Source: Burkholderiales bacterium JOSHI_001 (GTDB taxonomy: Bacteria; Pseudomonadota; Gammaproteobacteria; Burkholderiales; Burkholderiaceae_C). Taken from it: a DNA stretch of 64,000 bases. The position numbers and the translations under genes are program-made. This document shows positions 44,210 to 53,506 of the stretch, piece by piece (the first letter of the stretch is position 1; every line of letters begins with the position of its first letter). The notes below the pieces were generated by a model that was given only the letters and a program-made list of their open reading frames with translations, did not search any database and was not told the DNA's origin. The stretch lies in contig CM001438.1 of assembly GCA_000244995.1 (NCBI GenBank), forward strand, positions 2,442,090-2,506,089, given 5' to 3'.

Positions 44210-45277
44210 TCACGCGGGGCGAGGCGCCTGCAACAAGCGCTGCGCGGCTTCGGCCAGGGTGGCCGCCTGCCCATCGGCCAGGTGCACCTCCGGGGCCTGG
44301 TCGTAGTCATTGAAATGGCGACGGATGGACCGCAGGTACAGCGGGTCGTAGTGGTCGCGGATCAGCAAGGCATACAGCTCGGCCCATTGGCCGCCCTGTG
44401 CCAGGGCCTGCCAGGCCTTCACCTGCTCGCGTCCGCGCAGTTCGACCAGCCCGTCCAGCAGGCTGCAGAAGCGGTCGGGCTGCTGGGCGAAGAAGCCGTA
44501 GTCCTGCAGCAGCAGTTGCACCCGCGCGGCGTCGGGCATTTCCACCCGCAGCGTGGGGCTGGCGTGCATGCACGCCACCAGCGCGTCGGGCAGTTGCAGC
44601 GCGCCGATCTTGCGGCTTTCACTTTCCACATACACCTCGCGCTGTGGGTCCAGCGCGCCCAGCGCCTGCCACAGCAGGGTGTCGAAGCGCTTCTGCGACG
44701 GCTGCGGCTGACCCGGCAGTCCGCCCAGCACGCTGCCGCGGTGGCAGGCCAGGCCTTCCAGGTCCAGCACCTGGGCGCCTGCGGCGGCCAGGGCCTGCAG
44801 CAGGCGCGTCTTGCCGCTGCCGGTGCGCCCGGCCAGCACCCGGAAGGTGAAGGCCGCGGGCCGGCTGGCCAACTGGTCGCGCACCAGGGCCCGGAAGGCC
44901 TTGTAGCCGCCGTCGAGCTTGGTGGTGCGAAAGCCGATCTGGTCCAGGAACCAGGCCAGGGCGCTGGAGCGCTGGCCGCCACGCCAGCAGTAGACCAGCG
45001 GCTGCCATTCGCGCGGCTTGTCCTGGGCCAGGCGCTGCACCAGCGAGGCCATGTTGCGCGCCACCAGGGGCCCACCCACCTTGCGCGCCGGCAGGGGCCC
45101 CTGCTGCACGTACAGGGTGCCGACGATGCGGCGTTCTTCGTCGTCCAGCACCGGCCAGCTCTGCGCGCCGGGCAAGTGGTCCAGGGCGAACTCCGCCGGC
45201 GAGCGCGCATCCAGCACCTCGTCGAACTGGGACAGCCCGTCCAAGGCCTGCGCCACGGTGACGGTCTTGACGCTCAT
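44210..45277 (-). CDS. mnmH: tRNA 2-selenouridine synthase
   Basis: 355 aa. The N-terminal rhodanese domain has the catalytic Cys at residue 97 (VYCWRGGQRS), the same number as in E. coli MnmH. A P-loop GRTGSGKT follows in the C-terminal domain. The enzyme converts 2-thiouridine at the tRNA wobble position to 2-selenouridine using selenophosphate. Its ATG overlaps the glnD stop by 4 bases, so it is the third gene of map-glnD-mnmH. A selenophosphate synthetase (selD) would be needed and is not in the window. Confidence 0.95.
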   Translation of the reverse strand: MSVKTVTVAQALDGLSQFDEVLDARSPAEFALDHLPGAQSWPVLDDEERRIVGTLYVQQGPLPARKVGGPLVARNMASLVQRLAQDKPREWQPLVYCWRGGQRSSALAWFLDQIGFRTTKLDGGYKAFRALVRDQLASRPAAFTFRVLAGRTGSGKTRLLQALAAAGAQVLDLEGLACHRGSVLGGLPGQPQPSQKRFDTLLWQALGALDPQREVYVESESRKIGALQLPDALVACMHASPTLRVEMPDAARVQLLLQDYGFFAQQPDRFCSLLDGLVELRGREQVKAWQALAQGGQWAELYALLIRDHYDPLYLRSIRRHFNDYDQAPEVHLADGQAATLAEAAQRLLQAPRPA

Positions 45278-47883
45278 GGCGGCGTTGGCGCCGCGGCGTC
45301 CAGCAGTTCGTTTTCGATCTGCAATTGCGCGCGGTTCTGCTGCAGTGCCGGGCCGTCCACCAGGAACGTGTCTTCGACCCGTTCCCCCAGGGTGGTGACC
45401 TTGGCCAGCTGAAGGTTCACCTGGTGGCGCGCCAGCACCCGGGCCAGGGCGTAGAGCAGGCCGGTGCGGTCGCTGGTGCTGACCGACAGCAGCCAGCGCT
45501 GGGCGCGTTCATCCGGCCGCAGCGACACCCGCGGCGTGACCGGGAAGGACTTCACCCGCCGGCTCACCCGGCCGCGGCTGGGTTCGGGCAGCGGCCCGGT
45601 CTGGTTCAGCGCCTGGGTCAACTGGGTTTCCACCAGCGAGATCAGGTCCCGGTGGCTGCCATGTTCACCGTCGTCGTCGTCCTGGTAGGCCGGGTGCACC
45701 ACCTGGAAGGTGTCCAGCGCGTAGCGGGTGCGGCTGGTGTGCACCTTGGCGTCCTGGATGGAAAAACCGGCGCCGTCGAAGAAGCCGCAGATGCGGGCGA
45801 ACAGGTCGGGCCGGTCGGGTGAGTACACCAGCACCTGCAGGCCTTCCACCGGCGACGGGCGCGCCCGCACCACCGGCACGTCGGTCTCGATGTGGCGCCA
45901 CAGCGAGCGCGCGTGCCAGGCGATTTCCGCCGCGTCGTGGCGCGCGAAATAGCTCAGTTCCAGGGTCTTCCACAGCGGCGCCTCGGTGCCCGGCAACGCC
46001 GAGTGCAGGGCCAGGATCTGCTGCGCATCGTGCTTGCGGGTCTCGATCTCGGCATCCAGGTTGGGCGTGGCGCCGCCGAGTGCGCGCAAGGTCAGCCGGA
46101 ACAGGTCCTCCAGCAGCTTGCCCTTCCACGGCGTCCACACCTTGGGGCTGGTGCCGCGCACGTCGGCCACGGTCAGCAGGTACAGGCCGGTGAGGTGCTG
46201 CGCATCGCCCACACGGCGCGCGAAATCCAGGATGACGTCGGCGTCCGACAGGTCTTCCTTCTGGGCGATGTGGCTCATGGTCAGGTGCTGCCTGACCAGA
46301 AATTCGATCAGGCCGGCGTCCTTCTTGCCGATGCCATGGTCGCGGCAGAAGCGCCGCACTTCCCGAGCGCCCAGTTCGGAGTGGTCGCCACCCCGGCCCT
46401 TGGCCACGTCGTGGAACAAGGCCGCCACGAACAGCACCCAAGGCTGGTCCCACTGGCTGGCCAGCTGGCTGCAGAAGGGGTATTCGTGCGCGTGCTCGGG
46501 GATGAAGAAGCGCCTGGCGTTGCGCAGCACCATCAGGATGTGCTGGTCCACGGTGTACACGTGGAACAGGTCGTGCTGCATGCGCCCGACGATGCGCCGG
46601 AACACCCACAGGTAGCGCCCCAGCACCGAGGTCTGGTTCATCAGCCGGAATGCGTGGGTGTGGCCGCTGGGCTGGCGCAGGATGTCCATGAACAGCGCGC
46701 GGTTCACCGGGTCGCGGCGGAAGTTGCCGTCCATCACGTTGCGGGCGTTGTACAGCGCCCGCAGGGTGCGCGCGGACAGGCCCTTCAGCCCCGGCGTCTG
46801 CTGGTAGACCAGGAAGGTTTCGAGGATGGCGTGGGGGTTGTCGATGTACAGCCGGTCGCTGGCCACCTCCACCATGCCACCGCGGTCGAAGAAGCGCTCG
46901 TTGATGCGGCGCATGGGCGCCGATTCGCTGCCGTTGATGCGTTCCTCGATGTTCAGCATCAGGATCTGGTTCAACTGCCCCACCGCCTTGGCCGCCCAGT
47001 AGTAGCGGTGCATCAGCACCTCGGACGGGCGCTGGCCCTTGGCCCCGGTGTAGCCAAAGCTGTCGGCCAGGGCGGTCTGCAGGTCGAACACCAGCCGGTC
47101 CTCGCGCCGGCCGGCCACCGCGTGCAGCCGCGCGCGGATGAGCTTGAGCGTGCCTTCCTGGCGCTGCAGCTGTTTCACCTCGAACGGCGTCACCAGGCCG
47201 TTGGACGCCAGTTCGCTCCAGTTGCGGCCCAGCTTGGCCGCGCGGGCCACCCAGATCAGCACCTGCAGGTCGCGCAGGCCGCCCGGGCTTTCCTTGCAGT
47301 TGGGTTCCAGCGAATAGGGCGTGTCTTCGTACTTCACATGGCGCTGGCGCATTTCCAGCGTCTTGCCGCGCAGGAAGGCCTGGGGGTCCATGGCCGTGTC
47401 CATGGCTTCACGGAAGCGACGGAACAGCTTCTTGGACCCGCACAGGAAGCGCGATTCCAGCAGCGCCGTCTGCACCGTCAGGTCGGCCTCGGCCTCGGCC
47501 ACGCAGTCGGCCACGGTGCGCACCGACGAGCCGGGGTCCATGCCCAGGTCCCAGCAGGCGGTGAGGAAACCGGCCACCGCGGCCTGCAGGGCGTCGTCGC
47601 CGGGCGTGTCGGGCAGCAGCACCAGCAGGTCCACGTCGGAGTACGGGAACAGCTCGCCGCGGCCGTAACCGCCCACGGCCACCAGCGCGGCGCCGGGCGG
47701 GATGCCGGCGGCGGCCCAGGCTTCCACCAGGGTGGCGTCCACATGGCGCGACAGGCGGCGCAGCAGCAGGGCGGCGGCAGTGCTGGACGGGCGGCTGTCC
47801 AGGAAATGCTGCACCAGCGCGCGCTTGCCATCGCGAAAGCGCGCCCGCAGCGGCGCGGGCGCTTCGGCGGGGGTGGCGTTCAC
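45274..47883 (-). CDS. glnD: Bifunctional uridylyltransferase / uridylyl-removing enzyme of PII
   Basis: 869 aa from a GTG at 47883 that overlaps the map stop codon (GTGA). Upstream in-frame ATG codons lie inside map. The nucleotidyltransferase domain has GGYGRGELFPYSDVD (about 68-82). The HD hydrolase domain has LFHDVAKGRGGDHSELG (His and Asp near 490). Two ACT domains occupy the C-terminus (VYSPDRPDLFARICG near 690 and TSDRTGLLYALARVL near 805). The protein senses glutamine and sets uridylylation of PII, controlling nitrogen assimilation. The map-glnD order is the same as in E. coli. Confidence 0.96.
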   Translation of the reverse strand: MNATPAEAPAPLRARFRDGKRALVQHFLDSRPSSTAAALLLRRLSRHVDATLVEAWAAAGIPPGAALVAVGGYGRGELFPYSDVDLLVLLPDTPGDDALQAAVAGFLTACWDLGMDPGSSVRTVADCVAEAEADLTVQTALLESRFLCGSKKLFRRFREAMDTAMDPQAFLRGKTLEMRQRHVKYEDTPYSLEPNCKESPGGLRDLQVLIWVARAAKLGRNWSELASNGLVTPFEVKQLQRQEGTLKLIRARLHAVAGRREDRLVFDLQTALADSFGYTGAKGQRPSEVLMHRYYWAAKAVGQLNQILMLNIEERINGSESAPMRRINERFFDRGGMVEVASDRLYIDNPHAILETFLVYQQTPGLKGLSARTLRALYNARNVMDGNFRRDPVNRALFMDILRQPSGHTHAFRLMNQTSVLGRYLWVFRRIVGRMQHDLFHVYTVDQHILMVLRNARRFFIPEHAHEYPFCSQLASQWDQPWVLFVAALFHDVAKGRGGDHSELGAREVRRFCRDHGIGKKDAGLIEFLVRQHLTMSHIAQKEDLSDADVILDFARRVGDAQHLTGLYLLTVADVRGTSPKVWTPWKGKLLEDLFRLTLRALGGATPNLDAEIETRKHDAQQILALHSALPGTEAPLWKTLELSYFARHDAAEIAWHARSLWRHIETDVPVVRARPSPVEGLQVLVYSPDRPDLFARICGFFDGAGFSIQDAKVHTSRTRYALDTFQVVHPAYQDDDDGEHGSHRDLISLVETQLTQALNQTGPLPEPSRGRVSRRVKSFPVTPRVSLRPDERAQRWLLSVSTSDRTGLLYALARVLARHQVNLQLAKVTTLGERVEDTFLVDGPALQQNRAQLQIENELLDAAAPTPP

Positions 47884-48713
47884 GCCCCGGCGGCGGCGGC
47901 GGGTGCCGCGGCGGCGCCCACAAAGGCCGGCGGCGGCGGGCTGCCGGCCGACAGCGTGAGCACTTCGTAGCCGGTGTCGGTGACCACCACGGTGTGCTCC
48001 CACTGCGCCGACAGCGACTTGTCGCGGGTGACGATGGTCCAGCCGTCGCCCAGTTCGCGGATGTCGCGCCGGCCGGCGTTGATCATGGGCTCGATGGTGA
48101 ACACCATGCCCGGCACCAGTTCGTCCAGGGTGCCGGGGCGGCCGTAGTGCAGCACCTGCGGTTCTTCATGGAACTTGCGGCCGATGCCATGGCCGCAGAA
48201 TTCACGCACGATGGAAAAGCCCTGGCTTTCGGCGAACATCTGGATGGCATGGCCGACGTCGCCCAGGCGGGCGCCCGGCTTCACCTTGACGATGCCCTTC
48301 CACATGGCTTCGTAGGTGATGCTGCACAGGCGCTTGGCGGCGATGGAGCCTTCGCCCACCACGAACATGCGGCTGGTATCGCCGTGCCAGCCGTCCTTGA
48401 TGACGGTGATGTCGATGTTGACGATGTCGCCGTTCTTCAGCGCCTTGTCGCCCGGTATGCCGTGGCACACTTGGTGGTTCACCGAGGTGCAGATGCTCTT
48501 GGGGTAGGGCGTGTAGCCGGGCGGGCAGTAGTTCAGCGGCGCCGGGATGGCGCCCTGCACCTTCACGATGTGGTCGTGCGCCAGCTGGTCCAGCTTTTCG
48601 GTGGTGACGCCCGGCTTGACGTGCGGGGTCAGCATGTCCAGCACTTCCGAGGCCAGCCGGCAGGCGATGCGCATGCCGTCCAGGTCGGAGGCGGTCTTGA
48701 TGGTGATCGACAT
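47880..48713 (-). CDS. map: Methionine aminopeptidase type I
   Basis: 277 aa. It removes the initiator Met from nascent proteins. The metal ligands typical of the family are present: Asp in NIDITVIKDG, Asp in HGDTSRMF, His in GHGIG, Glu in FTIEPM and Glu in QWEHT. The last 25 or so residues are an Ala/Pro-rich tail beyond the usual end near LTLS, probably unstructured. First gene of map-glnD-mnmH, divergent from purL with 134 bases between. A GATAAT sequence stands 8 bases before the ATG, but I find no matching -35. Confidence 0.96.
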   Translation of the reverse strand: MSITIKTASDLDGMRIACRLASEVLDMLTPHVKPGVTTEKLDQLAHDHIVKVQGAIPAPLNYCPPGYTPYPKSICTSVNHQVCHGIPGDKALKNGDIVNIDITVIKDGWHGDTSRMFVVGEGSIAAKRLCSITYEAMWKGIVKVKPGARLGDVGHAIQMFAESQGFSIVREFCGHGIGRKFHEEPQVLHYGRPGTLDELVPGMVFTIEPMINAGRRDIRELGDGWTIVTRDKSLSAQWEHTVVVTDTGYEVLTLSAGSPPPPAFVGAAAAPAAAAGA

Positions 48714-48847
48714 GGGGCGGAATTATCCCACCTCAAAGTAAGATCGCATTCCTGCCATGGGCATGGGGCGCGGCTGCCGGGCTCCCCTGTCTTCCTTGAG
48801 GCGCAACCCTCGGCGCAGTTGCCTGCGCGCCCCCATCCGCCACCCGC

Positions 48848-51800
48848 ATGTCTTCTTCTTCCAAGCACCTCACATCCTTCGAGGGCGGCCTGGCGCTGCC
48901 GAGCTTTCGCTCCCAGGCGCTGCTGGCCCAATTGCAGGCCGTGGCGCCACGCCTGGCTGGCCTGAGTGCCCGGTTCGTGCACTGGGTCCTGACCGACGCG
49001 CCCATCACCGCGGCCGAACGCGACAAGCTGGCCGCACTGCTGAACTACGGCGACGCCGCCGGCGCGGCCGAGGGCCAGCTGGTGCTGGTGATGCCGCGCC
49101 TGGGCACGGTGTCGCCCTGGGCCAGCAAGGCCACCGACATCGCCCACAACTGCGGCCTGGGGGTGCACCGCGTCGAGCGCGTGACCGAGTTCCGCCTGCA
49201 GGCCAAGAGCGGCCTGCTCGGCGGGGCCAAGACCCTGAGCGACGACGAGCTGAAGGCCTGCGCGGGTCTGCTGCACGATCGCATGACCGAAAGCGTGGCC
49301 TTCGAGCGGGATGCCGCGCGCCAGCTTTTCGATGCCCAGCCCGCCGAGCCGCTGGCGCATGTGGACGTGCTGGGCCAGGGCCGCGCGGCCCTGGTTTCGG
49401 CCAATGCCGAGTTCGGCCTGGCGCTGTCCGACGACGAGATCGACTACCTTGTGGGGGCCTTCGGCAAGCTGCAGCGCAACCCCAGCGACGTCGAACTGAT
49501 GATGTTCGCCCAGGCCAACAGCGAACACTGCCGGCACAAGATCTTCAACGCCAGCTTCGTGATCGACGGCGTGGCCCAGGAACACAGCATGTTCCAGATG
49601 ATCCGCCACACCGAGAAGACCCACCCGCAGCACAGCGTGGTGGCCTACAGCGACAACGCCGCGGTGATGGAAGGCGGCCCGGCCGAGGCCTGGTTGCCGC
49701 AGGGCTACACCAACGCGCCGGTGTACGCCGCGCGGCCTGGCACCACGCATGTGCTGATGAAGGTGGAAACCCACAACCACCCGACCGCCATCTCGCCCTT
49801 CCCGGGCGCGTCCACCGGCGCGGGCGGGGAAATTCGCGACGAAGGTGCCACCGGCCGTGGCGCCAAGCCCAAGGCGGGCCTCACCGGCTTTTCGGTCAGC
49901 CACCTGCACCTGCCCGGCACGAACGAACCCTGGGAGCAGCGGCCCATCGGCAAGCCCGAGCACATTGCCAGCGCGCTGCAGATCATGACCGAGGGCCCGC
50001 TGGGCGGCGCGGCCTTCAACAACGAATTCGGCCGGCCCAACCTGGGCGGCTATTTCCGCGTCTTCGAGCAGGACGTGGCCGGCTTGCGCCGCGGCTACCA
50101 CAAGCCCATCATGATCGCGGGCGGTCTGGGCAGCATCCACGCCAGCCAGACCCACAAGAAGCTTTTCCCCGCCGGCACGCTGCTGGTGCAACTGGGCGGG
50201 CCGGGCATGCGCATCGGCATGGGCGGTGGCGCCGCCAGTTCCATGGCCGCCGGCACCAATGCCGCCGCGCTGGACTTCGATTCGGTGCAGCGCGGCAACC
50301 CGGAGATCCAGCGCCGCGCCCAGGAGGTCATCAACCACTGCTGGGCCCTGGGCGAAACCAACCCCATCCTGGCCATCCACGACGTGGGCGCGGGCGGCAT
50401 CAGCAACGCCTTCCCCGAACTGGTGGACGGCGCGGGCAAGGGCGCCAGGTTTGACCTGCGCAAGGTGCCCCTGGAAGAAACCGGCCTGGCGCCCAAAGAG
50501 ATCTGGTGCAACGAAAGCCAGGAGCGCTACACCCTGGCGCTGGACGCGAACCTGCTGCCGCTGTTCCAGGCCATGTGCGAGCGCGAGCGCTGTCCCTACG
50601 CCATCGTCGGCGTGGCCACCGATTCGCCCAGCCTGGTGCTGGAAGACGGCCCCGGCGGTGAACGCGTGATCGACATGCCCATGGACGTGCTGCTGGGCAA
50701 GCCGCCCAAGATGCTGCGCGACGTGCAGCGCGTGGCCCGCCGCGAAGCCCCGCTGGACCTGACCGGCGTGAAGCTGGAAACGGTCTGCCTGGACGTGCTG
50801 CGCCACCCCACGGTGGCCAGCAAGCGCTTCCTGGTGACGATCGGCGACCGCACCGTGGGCGGCCTGTCGCACCGCGACCCGATGGTGGGGCCCTGGCAGG
50901 TGCCGGTGGCCGACTGTGCGGTGACGCTGGCCGACTTCGCCGGCTTCCGCGGCGAAGCCATGAGCATGGGCGAGCGCACCCCGCTGGCGGCGCTGGACGC
51001 TCCGGCTTCCGGCCGCATGGCGGTGGGCGAGGCCATCACCAATGTGCTGGCCGCGCCGATCGAGCTGTCGCGGGTGAAGTTGTCCGCCAACTGGATGGCG
51101 GCCTGCGGTGAAGCGGGCGAAGACGCCGCGCTGTACGACACCGTGCGCGCCGTGGGGCTGGAACTGTGCCCGGCGCTCGGCATCGGCATCCCGGTGGGCA
51201 AGGACAGCCTGTCCATGCGCACGAAATGGAAGGACGGCGGCGCCGACAAGCAGGTCACGGCGCCAGTCAGCCTGATCGCCACCGCCTTCGTCACCCTGGA
51301 CGACGTCCGGGGCACGCTCACGCCGCAGTTGCAGCCGGGCGACACCACGCTGATCCTGGTGGACCTGGGGCAGGGCAGGAACCGCATGGCCGGCTCCATG
51401 CTGGCCCAGGTGTTGGGTCGCTTTGGTGATGTGGTGCCGGATCTGGACGACCCGGCCCAGCTGAAGGCCCTGGTCACGGCCGTCAACGGCCTGCGTGCCG
51501 ATGGCAAGTTGCTGGCCTACCACGACCGCAGCGACGGCGGTCTGTGGGCCGCGGTGTGCGAGATGGCATTTGCCGGCCGCGTCGGCGTCAGCCTGAACGT
51601 GGACCTGCTGGTGACCGAAGGCGACGGCATCAGCGACAGCCGCGCCGAGTATGGCGACACCAAGAACTGGGCCACGCAGGTCAGCGAGCGCCGCAATGAA
51701 CTGACGCTGAAAGCCCTGTTCAACGAAGAGCTGGGCGTGGTGCTTCAGGTGATGACCAGCGAACGCGACGCGGTGATGGCGGCGCTGCGTGCGCAGGGTT

Positions 51801-52831
51801 TGAGCCGCCACAGCCACGTCATCGCCAAGACCAACGACCGCGCCACGGTGGAGGTGTGGCGCGACGCCAAGAGCCAGTTCAGCGCATCCCTGCGCGAGCT
51901 GCAGCAGACCTGGGACGAGGTCAGCTGGCGCATCAACCGCCTGCGCGACAACCCGGCCTGCGCCGACAGCGAACACGCGCTGGCGGGCGACCCGGCTGAT
52001 GCGGGCCTGCACCTGCACCTGGCCTTCGACCCCGCGAAGAACGTGGCCGCGCCCTTCATCGGCCAGGCCAAGCCCAAGGTGGCCATCCTGCGGGAGCAGG
52101 GCGTGAACTCGCACGTCGAGATGAGCTACGCCATGGCCCAGGCCGGCTTCGAGACCTACGACCTGCACATGAGCGACCTGCAGGCCGGCCGTGCACGCCT
52201 GGACCAGTTCCGCGGCCTGGTGGCCTGTGGTGGCTTCAGCTACGGCGACACCCTGGGCGCCGGCGAAGGCTGGGCCCGCAGCATCCTGTTCAACCCGGCG
52301 CTGGCCGAACAGTTCAGCGCCTTCTTCGGCCGCGCCGACAGCTTCACGCTGGGCATCTGCAACGGCTGCCAGATGCTGGCCGCGCTGTCGCCCATCATCC
52401 CTGGCGCTCAGGCCTGGCCCCAGTTCACACACAACCGCAGTGAACGCTTCGAGGCCCGACTGTCCATGGTGGAGGTGCTGGACAGCCCGTCGATCTTCTT
52501 CGCCGGCATGGCCGGCAGCTGCATCCCCATCGCGGTGGCACACGGCGAAGGTTTTGCCGACTTCTCGCAGCGCGGCAAGGCGGATCAGGTGCTGCGCGCC
52601 ATGCGCTTCGTGGACGGGGCCGGCGTGCCCACCGAGGCCTACCCGCTGAACCCCAACGGCAGCCCGCAGGGACTGACCGGGGTGACCACGGCGGACGGCC
52701 GCTTCACCGCGCTGATGCCGCACCCCGAACGCGTCTTCCGCAACATCCAGATGAGCTGGACCACTGGCGACGCCAGTGCGCGCAGCCCCTGGATGCGCAT
52801 GTTCGCCAACGCCCGCGCCTGGTGCGCCTGA
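48848..52831 (+). CDS. purL: Phosphoribosylformylglycinamidine synthase, single-chain
   Basis: 1327 aa, the large proteobacterial form that joins the synthetase and glutaminase parts. It catalyses the ATP- and glutamine-dependent fourth step of purine synthesis. Visible marks are an N-terminal PurS-like domain, [13 protein letters not shown] and [16 protein letters not shown] in the first AIR-synthase-like half, and [16 protein letters not shown]. The C-terminal class I glutaminase has its Cys in [10 protein letters not shown] (about 1171) and a His in PHPERVF (about 1290). It starts with no obvious ribosome site, but the beginning ([14 protein letters not shown]) matches family members. def follows 10 bases later. 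Confidence 0.97.
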   Translation: MSSSSKHLTSFEGGLALPSFRSQALLAQLQAVAPRLAGLSARFVHWVLTDAPITAAERDKLAALLNYGDAAGAAEGQLVLVMPRLGTVSPWASKATDIAHNCGLGVHRVERVTEFRLQAKSGLLGGAKTLSDDELKACAGLLHDRMTESVAFERDAARQLFDAQPAEPLAHVDVLGQGRAALVSANAEFGLALSDDEIDYLVGAFGKLQRNPSDVELMMFAQANSEHCRHKIFNASFVIDGVAQEHSMFQMIRHTEKTHPQHSVVAYSDNAAVMEGGPAEAWLPQGYTNAPVYAARPGTTHVLMKVETHNHPTAISPFPGASTGAGGEIRDEGATGRGAKPKAGLTGFSVSHLHLPGTNEPWEQRPIGKPEHIASALQIMTEGPLGGAAFNNEFGRPNLGGYFRVFEQDVAGLRRGYHKPIMIAGGLGSIHASQTHKKLFPAGTLLVQLGGPGMRIGMGGGAASSMAAGTNAAALDFDSVQRGNPEIQRRAQEVINHCWALGETNPILAIHDVGAGGISNAFPELVDGAGKGARFDLRKVPLEETGLAPKEIWCNESQERYTLALDANLLPLFQAMCERERCPYAIVGVATDSPSLVLEDGPGGERVIDMPMDVLLGKPPKMLRDVQRVARREAPLDLTGVKLETVCLDVLRHPTVASKRFLVTIGDRTVGGLSHRDPMVGPWQVPVADCAVTLADFAGFRGEAMSMGERTPLAALDAPASGRMAVGEAITNVLAAPIELSRVKLSANWMAACGEAGEDAALYDTVRAVGLELCPALGIGIPVGKDSLSMRTKWKDGGADKQVTAPVSLIATAFVTLDDVRGTLTPQLQPGDTTLILVDLGQGRNRMAGSMLAQVLGRFGDVVPDLDDPAQLKALVTAVNGLRADGKLLAYHDRSDGGLWAAVCEMAFAGRVGVSLNVDLLVTEGDGISDSRAEYGDTKNWATQVSERRNELTLKALFNEELGVVLQVMTSERDAVMAALRAQGLSRHSHVIAKTNDRATVEVWRDAKSQFSASLRELQQTWDEVSWRINRLRDNPACADSEHALAGDPADAGLHLHLAFDPAKNVAAPFIGQAKPKVAILREQGVNSHVEMSYAMAQAGFETYDLHMSDLQAGRARLDQFRGLVACGGFSYGDTLGAGEGWARSILFNPALAEQFSAFFGRADSFTLGICNGCQMLAALSPIIPGAQAWPQFTHNRSERFEARLSMVEVLDSPSIFFAGMAGSCIPIAVAHGEGFADFSQRGKADQVLRAMRFVDGAGVPTEAYPLNPNGSPQGLTGVTTADGRFTALMPHPERVFRNIQMSWTTGDASARSPWMRMFANARAWCA

Positions 52832-52841
52832 GGAGCCCGGC

Positions 52842-53384
52842 ATGGCCGTTCGCGAGATTCTGAAAATGGGCGACCCACGCCTGCTGCGGGTGGCCCAGCC
52901 GGTCACGAACTTCGGTTCGGCCGAGTTGCGCGCGCTGGTGGTGGACCTGTTCGACACCATGGCCGCCGCCAATGGCGCCGGCCTGGCCGCACCGCAGATC
53001 GGGGTGGACCTGCAATTGGTGATCTTCGGCTTCGAGAACAACAACCAGCGCTACCCCGACGCGCCCGCGGTGCCGCTCACCGTGCTGGTGAACCCCACCA
53101 TCGAGCCGCTGGACGAGGAGATGGAGGCCGGCTGGGAAGGCTGCCTGTCGGTGCCCGGCTTGCGCGGGCAGGTGCCGCGCCACGCCCGCATCCGCTACCA
53201 CGGCTTTGACGCCGAGGGCCAGCGCATCGACCGCATCGCCGAGGGCTTCCATGCCCGCGTGGTGCAGCACGAGTGCGATCACCTGATCGGCCGGCTCTAT
53301 CCCACCCGCATGACCGACCTCAGCCAGTTGGGATTCACCAGCGTGCTGTTCCCCGAACTGGGCGACAACGCCGCGGACGATTGA
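52842..53384 (+). CDS. def: Peptide deformylase
   Basis: 180 aa from the ATG at 52842, with AGGAG just upstream; a longer frame would overlap purL. The three deformylase motifs are intact: [10 protein letters not shown] (about 45-54), EGCLS (about 99-103, metal-binding Cys) and HECDH (about 142-147, two metal His and the catalytic Glu). It removes the formyl group from N-terminal formyl-Met. It follows purL by 10 bases and is probably co-transcribed with it; it is functionally linked to map across the divergent gap. Confidence 0.95.
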   Translation: MAVREILKMGDPRLLRVAQPVTNFGSAELRALVVDLFDTMAAANGAGLAAPQIGVDLQLVIFGFENNNQRYPDAPAVPLTVLVNPTIEPLDEEMEAGWEGCLSVPGLRGQVPRHARIRYHGFDAEGQRIDRIAEGFHARVVQHECDHLIGRLYPTRMTDLSQLGFTSVLFPELGDNAADD

Positions 53385-53407
53385 CGCTTGATGTGAAGTT
53401 GTGTTGC

Positions 53408-53431
53408 TGAAGCCGGGCTTCGGCTTCACGC
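53408..53431 (+). terminator. Weak candidate terminator after def
   Basis: 8-bp stem TGAAGCCG (53408-53415) / CGGCTTCA (53421-53428) with a GGCTT loop. The tail CGCTTTG is only modestly T-rich. A second hairpin AACGCC-TGCG-GGCGTT (53460-53475) lies further on, in the leader of the next gene. Confidence 0.4.
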
Positions 53432-53506
53432 TTTGTCACCGTGCGGCCGTCAGCGCTGAAACGCCTGCGGGCGTTGAATGCGGTATTCATCACAGAAGGC
53501 GAGACC

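Noticed and set aside
45892-47970. Long + strand frame opposite glnD, and similar long frames opposite the kinase (39532-43014) and purL (48629-53044)
   Set aside because: All are antisense to unmistakable genes and have the composition of antisense high-GC sequence.
48714-48740. GATAAT 8 bases before the map ATG as a promoter for a leaderless mRNA
   Set aside because: No recognisable -35 sequence lies at 16-19 bases upstream, so the match may be chance.
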